A stretch of 35,534 nt of DNA, taken from positions 1 to 35,534 of the forward strand of contig NZ_BPIM01000003.1 of assembly GCF_026004115.1 (NCBI RefSeq). The letters are read 5' to 3'. Below, one piece after another: positions 30,129 to 35,534 of this stretch; position 1 is the first letter of the stretch; the number at the start of each line of letters is the position of its first letter. The notes beneath the pieces were generated by a model. It was not told the origin of the DNA. It worked only from the letters and a program-made list of their open reading frames with translations, and searched no databases. Made by a program: the position numbers and the translations under genes. The DNA comes from Meiothermus sp. Its GTDB lineage: Bacteria > Deinococcota > Deinococci > Deinococcales > Thermaceae.

Positions 30129-30719
30129 ATGAAAACGCTCATTACCGAATTCATTAGCCTGGACGGGGTGGTGCAAGCACCCGGGGGTGCCAGCGAAGAC
30201 ACCGACGGCGGCTTTGCCCACGGCGGCTGGCTGATGCCGTACTTCGATCCCGAGGTGATGGGCAGCACGTTTGACCACCTCGCCCAGCAGAGCGACGCGC
30301 TCTTGCAAGGGCGCCGTACCTACCAGGTTTCGGCTGCTGCGTGGCCCAGCCGGTCGGGCGACGGGTTTTCCGACTGGATTAACCGGGTGCAAAAATACGT
30401 GGTGTCGGATATCCTCCGAGAGGACGACCTCACCTGGCACCCAACCACCATCATCCGCGGCAAGGACTTTACCCAGACCGTCGCTGACCTACGCGCAAAG
30501 CCGGGGGGCTACATCTACGTGTACGGCAGCGCAACCATGGTGCGCTCGCTGCTGGCCGCCGACCTGGTGGATGAATGGGTGCTGACCGTTGCGCCGGTGG
30601 TTCTGGGCGGGGGCAAGACGGTCTTTGCCGCAAACGGCAAGGCGCTAAAGTTCGAGCTGGTATCGGTAGCAAAGGCCTCTACCGGCGCGTTGGTTTGCCG
30701 GTATGCGCGTGCCCGGTAG
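30129..30719 (+). CDS. dihydrofolate-reductase-family (RibD C-terminal) protein 2
   Basis: The product is 196 aa. AGGAGG lies 5 nt before the ATG. Signatures are FISLDGVVQAPGGASED, LLQGRRTYQV, YIYVYGSATMVRSLLAADLV and DEWVLTVAPVVLGGGKTVF. The GS-x-T-M-V and P-V-x-L-G-G-G blocks are the expected NADPH pyrophosphate-binding loop and final strand. It belongs to the YyaP/YwjB-like branch of the DHFR superfamily and is not a true FolA. It lies 36 nt downstream of paralogue 1 in one transcript. The substrate is unknown. Confidence 0.85.
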   Translation: MKTLITEFISLDGVVQAPGGASEDTDGGFAHGGWLMPYFDPEVMGSTFDHLAQQSDALLQGRRTYQVSAAAWPSRSGDGFSDWINRVQKYVVSDILREDDLTWHPTTIIRGKDFTQTVADLRAKPGGYIYVYGSATMVRSLLAADLVDEWVLTVAPVVLGGGKTVFAANGKALKFELVSVAKASTGALVCRYARAR

Positions 30720-30748
30720 GGCCCAAGCAAGGCGAAAGGAAGGCAGGT

Positions 30749-31279
30749 ATGGCCAGGTTCGTGTTTGGAATGAACCAGTCCCTCGATGGATACGTGGATC
30801 ATACGGCGTTTGGCCCCAGCCCCGTGCTTTTTAGCCACTTCATCCAGGAAGCCCGGCAGCAGGCAGGGAGTGTGTATGGTCGCCGGATGTACGAGGTCAT
30901 GCGCTACTGGGACGACGACCACCCCGACTGGGGCGCCGAGGAACAGGCCTATGCTGCCGCCTGGCGGGCCCAGCCCAAATGGGTGGTCTCGAGGTCGCTG
31001 GCTTCGGTAGGTCCCAATGCCACGCTGGTTAGGGAGAACCTCGAGGGCACCCTTCGCAAGCTAAAAGCGGAGCGGGTGGGGGAGATTGAGGTGGCCGGCC
31101 CAGAACTGGCGCACAGCCTGACCCAACTGGGCCTGATTGACGAGTACCGCATCTACCTGCATCCGGTGGTGCTGGGCCAGGGCAAGCCCTACTTTGCCGG
31201 GCCGCGGCCACCGCTGCGCCTGGTTGCCATCGATCGAGTGGACGAGAATGTGCTCAGGCTGGTCTACGTGCCTGCCTAA
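30749..31279 (+). CDS. dihydrofolate-reductase-family (RibD C-terminal) protein 3
   Basis: The product is 176 aa, starting at the ATG at 30749 behind GAAAGGAAGG. The longer in-frame reading from 30575 overlaps paralogue 2. Motifs are FGMNQSLDGYVDHTAFG, VYGRRMYEVMRYW, IEVAGPELAHSLTQLGLI and DEYRIYLHPVVLGQGKPYF, the same scaffold as the two upstream proteins. Sequence similarity between the three is modest and limited to these blocks, so the tandem set is either old duplication or assembled from different sources. It ends 50 nt before the DUF2200 gene. Confidence 0.85.
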   Translation: MARFVFGMNQSLDGYVDHTAFGPSPVLFSHFIQEARQQAGSVYGRRMYEVMRYWDDDHPDWGAEEQAYAAAWRAQPKWVVSRSLASVGPNATLVRENLEGTLRKLKAERVGEIEVAGPELAHSLTQLGLIDEYRIYLHPVVLGQGKPYFAGPRPPLRLVAIDRVDENVLRLVYVPA

Positions 31280-31329
31280 TCAAGCGGCGCGCAGACGCGA
31301 GAGAGCCTGAATGAAGGGGGAACAGACCC

Positions 31330-31692
31330 ATGAACAGCGCCCACCAGGACGAACGATTTCGCCAGATGACCTTTGCTTCGGTATACCCGCACTATCTGGC
31401 CAAGGTGCAGAAGAAGGGGCGAACCAAGGCCGAGCTGCATCAGGTGATTGCCTGGCTCACGGGCTATGGCGAAGAAGAAATCCAGAAGCACCTCGAGAAC
31501 CACTCCACCTTTGAAGACTTTTTTGCCCACGCAAGGCTGAACCCCGATGCACGGCTCATATCCGGTGTCATCTGCGGCTACCGGGTGGAAGAGATCGAGA
31601 ATCCCCTTACGCAACAGGTTCGCTACCTGGACAAGCTGGTGGACGAGCTGGCCAGGGGGCGCAAGCTCGAGAAAATACTGCGCAGCGCATAG
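31330..31692 (+). CDS. DUF2200 family protein
   Basis: This 120-aa soluble protein fills the whole DUF2200 domain: FASVYPHYLAKVQKKGRTKA, ELHQVIAWLTGYGEEEIQKH, FEDFFAHARLNPDARLISGV, CGYRVEEIENPLTQQVRYLD and KLVDELARGRKLEKIL. AAGGGGGAA precedes the ATG. The family has no established activity. It is the last gene of the RibD-C operon, which hints at a common stress or cofactor-related function, but nothing in the sequence shows it. Confidence 0.85.
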   Translation: MNSAHQDERFRQMTFASVYPHYLAKVQKKGRTKAELHQVIAWLTGYGEEEIQKHLENHSTFEDFFAHARLNPDARLISGVICGYRVEEIENPLTQQVRYLDKLVDELARGRKLEKILRSA

Positions 31693-31733
31693 TGGGGGCC
31701 GAGAAAGGTTGCCCAGCCTGTCCGGATTGTTCC

Positions 31734-32519
31734 CTACGGCAAAGCCCGAAGGAAGTCCCGCACCAGCCCCAGCACTATAGGCTCTCGTTCCCGGTGGGGG
31801 ACGTGGCCGCAGCCCTGCACAAGTTCCAGGCGGGCGGGGCCCGATACCCCCGCCACAATGCGCTGCGGAAAGGCCACAGAGCCGTACTCATCGGCGTCGC
31901 CGTGGATGGCCAGCACGGGGCAGCGAACTCGACTTAAGCAGGGCTCCAGCGTCCAGCCCCGAAACGCAGGCGAGAGCCAGACCCCCGTCCAGGCTTCCAG
32001 CACCCAGCGGGCTTTTTCGCTGTGCCAGCGGGTGAGGCGGGCAAACTGGGCGGGGTCCTGGAAGCCCTGCTGAGCGGCCCGGATGCCCTCCAGGGTGCGC
32101 TCTTCCACAAAGGCCTGGGCCGACTCGGCAATCACCGCGCGGCAGCGAGCGGGCTGATGGGCGGCGATGCACAGGGCCATGGCGCCCCCCACGCTGTGCC
32201 CAAAGAGGATGTACTGGTCGAGCTCGAGCTGCGCGGCAACAGCAGGAAAGTAAACCTGGGCCTCCTCGAGGATAAAACCCAGCGAAGGGGGTTCGGTTCG
32301 GGGCGAGGACCGTCCAAAACCCAGGCGGTCATAGGCCCAGACGGTGCGCCCGGTGGCCTGGGCCAGGGCTGCCGGAAACTCACGCCAGAGCTCCACTGAC
32401 CCCAGGGAGTCGTGCAGCAGCACCAGAGGGGCCTTTTGGGGCTGGCCCGTAGCCCATTGCCGCACAAAGACCTGGCCGCCGGGTACCTCGACAGCGGCAT
32501 CATGAACGGTCAGGCTCAT
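31734..32519 (-). CDS. alpha/beta hydrolase
   Basis: The product is 261 aa from the ATG at 32519, 5 nt after GGAG; a GTG one codon upstream is also possible. It has the alpha/beta-hydrolase order: LVLLHDSLGSVELWREFP (oxyanion loop), VWAYDRLGFGRSSPR, nucleophile elbow GHSVGGAM (Ser), VLAIHGDADEYGSVAFPQ (acid region) and CGHVPHRE (catalytic His). The oxyanion 'HDSLGS' in place of the common HGxxG is as seen in proline-iminopeptidase and lactonase-like relatives. It is a cytosolic esterase or lactonase with unknown substrate, 53 nt downstream of the SDR gene on the same strand. Confidence 0.82.
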   Translation of the reverse strand: MSLTVHDAAVEVPGGQVFVRQWATGQPQKAPLVLLHDSLGSVELWREFPAALAQATGRTVWAYDRLGFGRSSPRTEPPSLGFILEEAQVYFPAVAAQLELDQYILFGHSVGGAMALCIAAHQPARCRAVIAESAQAFVEERTLEGIRAAQQGFQDPAQFARLTRWHSEKARWVLEAWTGVWLSPAFRGWTLEPCLSRVRCPVLAIHGDADEYGSVAFPQRIVAGVSGPARLELVQGCGHVPHREREPIVLGLVRDFLRALP

Positions 32520-32572
32520 CACAACTCCAGTAAGGGGTTTTGGGTATAACCCAGCGGCTTGAACATAATGGC

Positions 32573-33367
32573 CTATGCCGAGAGAAAGCCCCCATCTACC
32601 GGAATGATACTGCCGTGTACATAGCTGGTCAGATCAGTGGCCAGTACCAGCGCCATGCGAGCCACTTCATCGGGCTGGCCTGCCCGTCCGATGGGTAGGC
32701 GTTGCTGAAAATCGTATCCTACTTTCAGGAGCCCCAGCTTCAACTGCAAAATCTGCCTGGCAACGGCCCTGGTTCCTTCGGTCATGATACCCCCAGGCAA
32801 CAGTGCATTCACACGAAAACCGTGTTTAGCGTATTCCTTGGCTAATGCCCTGGTGAGGGCAATGACCCCTGCTTTGCTCATGACGTAGTGGGCAAGTCCA
32901 TCCTTGAAGGGCAGAATAGATTCGATGGTGCCGATGTTGATGATGATGCCGCCGCGCTTTATACGCCGTGCAATCATTTCCTGGCACATCCAAAAAACCG
33001 CGTCGAGGTTGACCTCCATCACCTTGCGATAAAAAACCTCATCCATCTCCAATACCGATTTCTCTGGATAAATGCCTGCGTTATTGACCAGTATGTCGGG
33101 TGTGTTATCGCCAAAAGAAGCCCATAACTTGGTGATGGAAGATTTGTCCGACAGGTCCAGAACGTGGGTCTGAATACTGCGGGTATGGTCGGAAAGTTCT
33201 GCTGCCACCTTTGCCAGCTTTTCGGCATGGAGATCTACAAGTTGCAGTGCTGCCCCAGCTTCGGCATAACGGCGGGCGATGGCTTTGCCAATTCCTGCGG
33301 CAGCACCGGTGATGAGGGCCTTTTTGCCTTCTAGCGAGAGGAGTTGCTCGAGGGGAGGGTGGGTCAT
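32573..33367 (-). CDS. SDR-family oxidoreductase
   Basis: The product is a 264-aa classical short-chain dehydrogenase: ALITGAAAGIGKAIARRYAE (TGxxxGxG cofactor loop), DLHAEK (the Asp suggests NAD preference), ILVNNAGIYPE, a catalytic IGTIES serine region, YVMSK (Tyr and Lys) and a C-terminal VDGGFLSA. I start at 33367, with GGAG 8 nt upstream, which puts the start 1 nt after the hutI stop codon; a 12-codon extension would overlap hutI. The substrate is unknown. Coupling to hutU and hutI suggests a role in histidine-derived or related hydroxy-acid metabolism, but this is positional. Confidence 0.85.
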   Translation of the reverse strand: MTHPPLEQLLSLEGKKALITGAAAGIGKAIARRYAEAGAALQLVDLHAEKLAKVAAELSDHTRSIQTHVLDLSDKSSITKLWASFGDNTPDILVNNAGIYPEKSVLEMDEVFYRKVMEVNLDAVFWMCQEMIARRIKRGGIIINIGTIESILPFKDGLAHYVMSKAGVIALTRALAKEYAKHGFRVNALLPGGIMTEGTRAVARQILQLKLGLLKVGYDFQQRLPIGRAGQPDEVARMALVLATDLTSYVHGSIIPVDGGFLSA

Positions 33368-33368
33368 G

Positions 33369-34565
33369 TCAGGCTCCAGATGGGGGTAAGGCTTTATTTC
33401 CACTCACATATACCGCGTAGATGAGCTGATTTCCCCAGTGATAGAGGGGCTTCAGGGCATGGGGTGAGTCCACCACCACAAAGTCGGCCCAGGCTCCGGG
33501 CTCAATCTTCCCCAAATCTGCCCGCCCCAGGGCCAGGGCTGCGTTTTCGGTATGCGCCATCAAGGCCTCCTCGAGGGAAAGCCGCCCTAGGGACACGGTC
33601 AGTTGCATGCCCAGCCAGGGGCTAAATAGCGGACTGCTGCCGGGGTTGTGGTCGGTAGCAATGGCCACCCTCACGCCCGCATCCCACATGGCCCGGGCAT
33701 TGGGGAAGGGCTTACGCAGGATGACCGCCGCGCCGGGGAGCACCGTGCCCACCGTGCCACTTTGGGCTAGGGCTTCCCAGTCGGCGGAGGTGGTTTGCTC
33801 GAGGTGGTCCGCCGATAGTGCCCCGAGTTCCGCCGCTAGCTTGGTGGCCCCGGTGTGGGCGATCTGCTCGGCGTGGAGTTTTATCTTTAGGTTGTGCAAA
33901 AGGGCCGCCTCGAGAATCCTTCGGGTCTCTTTCAGGGTGAACGCACCTTCATCACAAAACACGTCCACCGCCTCGGCCAGGCCGCTGCGGGCTACCTCGG
34001 GGATGAGTTCGCCGGTGAACATCGCCACGTACTTTTTCCGCTCCCAGCCCTGGGGCACCACGTGGGCCAGCAGGGTGGGGAAGACGTGCTGGGGCAGGGT
34101 CTCCTGAAGGCGCCGGATTACCCGCAGCATCTTGAGCTCGGCTTCGGGCAGGAGGCCGTAGCCACTCTTGATTTCTATGGCGGTTACCCCTTGGGCAAGG
34201 AAGAGGGCGGCTCGAGCTTTCGCCCACTCGTATAACTCATCTTCTGAAGCGGCATGGGTGGCCCGCACCGTTGCATAAATCCCGCCCCCGGCGGCCAGGA
34301 TGGCCTCGTAGCTCTCGCCTCGTGCGCGCTTTAGGTACTCGCCCAGGCGATTGCCGCCATAGACCAGATGCGAGTGGGCGTCCACCAGGCCCGGCACTGC
34401 CCCGCGTCCGCCCAGGTCGGCGCGTGGCCAGGTCCGGTATTCCTCGGGCAAATCCTTCTCGGCCCCAACCCAAACAAAGCGTCCATCCCGGACAGCGAAA
34501 GCGGCGCGCTCGAGCCTTTCCCTCGGCGTGTATAGCTCAGCGATGCCTGTAAATACCTGTTTCAT
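33369..34565 (-). CDS. hutI: imidazolonepropionase
   Basis: The product is 398 aa (EC 3.5.2.7). It hydrolyses 4-imidazolone-5-propanoate to N-formimino-glutamate, the third step of histidine degradation. The amidohydrolase HxH is in [20 protein letters not shown]. Family blocks follow: [47 protein letters not shown] and [10 protein letters not shown] with the metal-binding Asp. I use the ATG at 34565, which overlaps the hutU stop codon (ATGA), rather than an ATG five codons upstream. The arrangement hutU-hutI-SDR indicates one minus-strand operon. Confidence 0.95.
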   Translation of the reverse strand: MKQVFTGIAELYTPRERLERAAFAVRDGRFVWVGAEKDLPEEYRTWPRADLGGRGAVPGLVDAHSHLVYGGNRLGEYLKRARGESYEAILAAGGGIYATVRATHAASEDELYEWAKARAALFLAQGVTAIEIKSGYGLLPEAELKMLRVIRRLQETLPQHVFPTLLAHVVPQGWERKKYVAMFTGELIPEVARSGLAEAVDVFCDEGAFTLKETRRILEAALLHNLKIKLHAEQIAHTGATKLAAELGALSADHLEQTTSADWEALAQSGTVGTVLPGAAVILRKPFPNARAMWDAGVRVAIATDHNPGSSPLFSPWLGMQLTVSLGRLSLEEALMAHTENAALALGRADLGKIEPGAWADFVVVDSPHALKPLYHWGNQLIYAVYVSGNKALPPSGA

Positions 34566-35534
34566 CCTTCCCGTTCCCACCCCGCCAGGTCCAGTCCGCG
34601 CTCGCGGGCGACTAGCTTGGCTTGCTCGTAGCCGGCGTGGGCATGGCGCATCACGCCGGTGCCGGGGTCGTTGGTCAGGACGCGCTCGAGCCTGAAAGCC
34701 GCCTCCTCCGAGCCATCCGCCAGCGTGACCTGCCCGGCGTGGAGGCTGTAGCCCATGCCCACCCCGCCGCCGTGGTGGAAGCTGACCCAGGCCGCCCCCG
34801 AGACCGCGTTCAGGGCGAAGTTCAGAATGGGCCAGTCGGCCACCGCGTCCGAGGTGTCCAGCATGGCCTCGGTCTCGCGGTAGGGGGAAGCCACCGAACC
34901 GGCGTCCAGGTGGTCGCGGCCAATCACGATGGGGGCCCCCACCTCGCCCCTTGCCACCATCTCGTTGAAGAGGAGCCCGGCCTTGTCGCGCTCCTTGTAA
35001 CCCAGCCAGCAGATGCGCGCCGGGAGGCCCTGGAACTTGAACTTCTTCACGCCCTCGGTGAGCCAGCGGTGTAGGCCCTCGTCCTCGGGGAAGAGCTCGA
35101 GCACGGCCTTATCGGTCTTGTAGATGTCCTCAGGTCTGCCGGAGAGCGCCACCCAGCGAAAAGGGCCGCGCCCCTCGCAGAACTGGTCGCGGATAAAGGC
35201 CGGCACGAAGCCGGGGTAGCTGAAAGCTTCCGCGAAGCCCCCCAACTGGGCAAAAGCCCGTAGATTGTTGCCGTAATCGAAGGCGATAGCGCCTTTTTTC
35301 TGCATCTCCACAATGGCGCGGCAGTGGGTGGCCATGTCGTTCAGGACGCGTTCCTTGTAGCCCTGGGGGTCGCGCTGGCGCAGGAGGGCCGGGTCTTCGT
35401 CGGCGTGCAGGACGGGGATGTAGCCGTAGAGGGGGTCGTGGGCACTGGTCTGGTCGGTGACCAGCTCGGGGGTGAAGCCCCGGCGCACCATCTCTGGCAG
35501 CACCTCCGCAGTATTGCCCAAGAGCCCGATGGAG
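34562..35534 (-). CDS. hutU: urocanate hydratase, C-terminal part (cut by window end)
   Basis: About 323 residues are visible of an expected ~550; the N-terminal part lies beyond the right edge, where the frame continues open. Urocanase blocks include [55 protein letters not shown] (the conserved Cys-containing region), [40 protein letters not shown] and [18 protein letters not shown] (NAD-linked active site). The enzyme (EC 4.2.1.49) converts urocanate to imidazolone propanoate, the substrate of hutI, whose start overlaps this stop codon. No internal damage is seen. Confidence 0.95.
   Translation of the reverse strand, partial: SIGLLGNTAEVLPEMVRRGFTPELVTDQTSAHDPLYGYIPVLHADEDPALLRQRDPQGYKERVLNDMATHCRAIVEMQKKGAIAFDYGNNLRAFAQLGGFAEAFSYPGFVPAFIRDQFCEGRGPFRWVALSGRPEDIYKTDKAVLELFPEDEGLHRWLTEGVKKFKFQGLPARICWLGYKERDKAGLLFNEMVARGEVGAPIVIGRDHLDAGSVASPYRETEAMLDTSDAVADWPILNFALNAVSGAAWVSFHHGGGVGMGYSLHAGQVTLADGSEEAAFRLERVLTNDPGTGVMRHAHAGYEQAKLVARERGLDLAGWEREG

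Overview
The window looks like chromosome of a Meiothermus-type thermophile (Deinococcota, Thermaceae). This is inferred from high-GC coding sequence very rich in the word ctcgag, long BTAD-type regulators, and many genes whose start codon sits 6-9 nt behind a TANNNT box with no ribosome binding site. I could run no search, so the genus is an inference.

Layout. (1) 1-6181, minus strand: a 1032-aa SARP/AfsR-type ATPase regulator is followed by five small genes. Four of these are secreted or envelope proteins, and one is a 43-aa glycine-rich lipoprotein. A separate secreted protein gene follows. (2) 6538-15302, plus strand: a nucleoside ABC importer (ATPase, two permeases, BMP-family binding protein, terminator), then adenine deaminase, guanine deaminase and a Nudix hydrolase. 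Together they form a purine uptake and salvage block. (3) 15283-16505, minus strand: an AT-richer two-gene restriction-modification system, made of a Dam/D12-type methyltransferase and a small PD-(D/E)XK nuclease. (4) 16681-25480, plus strand: fatty-acid beta-oxidation. It holds a FadN-type hydratase/dehydrogenase, a hotdog thioesterase-like protein, thiolase, a lipoprotein, FadE-type acyl-CoA dehydrogenase, and then a second acyl-CoA dehydrogenase next to an APH-like kinase. That last pair resembles a split ACAD10/11 (LvaA/LvaC-like) module for 4-hydroxyacyl-CoA. (5) 25501-26430: an arginase-family ureohydrolase. (6) 26425-28936: an AT-richer island. It starts with an integron-type integrase whose catalytic core is deleted. 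A divergent, translationally coupled operon follows, encoding nuclease-like protein A, a beta-class DNA methyltransferase and nuclease-like protein B. It ends in an attC-like bulged hairpin. (7) 29454-31692: three tandem RibD-C/DHFR-like proteins and a DUF2200 protein. (8) 31734-35534, minus strand: hutU (cut by the window edge), hutI and an SDR oxidoreductase form a histidine-degradation operon, with an alpha/beta hydrolase downstream.

The most unusual item is the three-gene, two-nuclease modification island between an integrase relic and an attC-like structure. Other points of note are a 20-bp element shared by the fadN and fadE promoters, the split 4-hydroxyacyl-CoA pair, and the consistent leaderless-promoter architecture.
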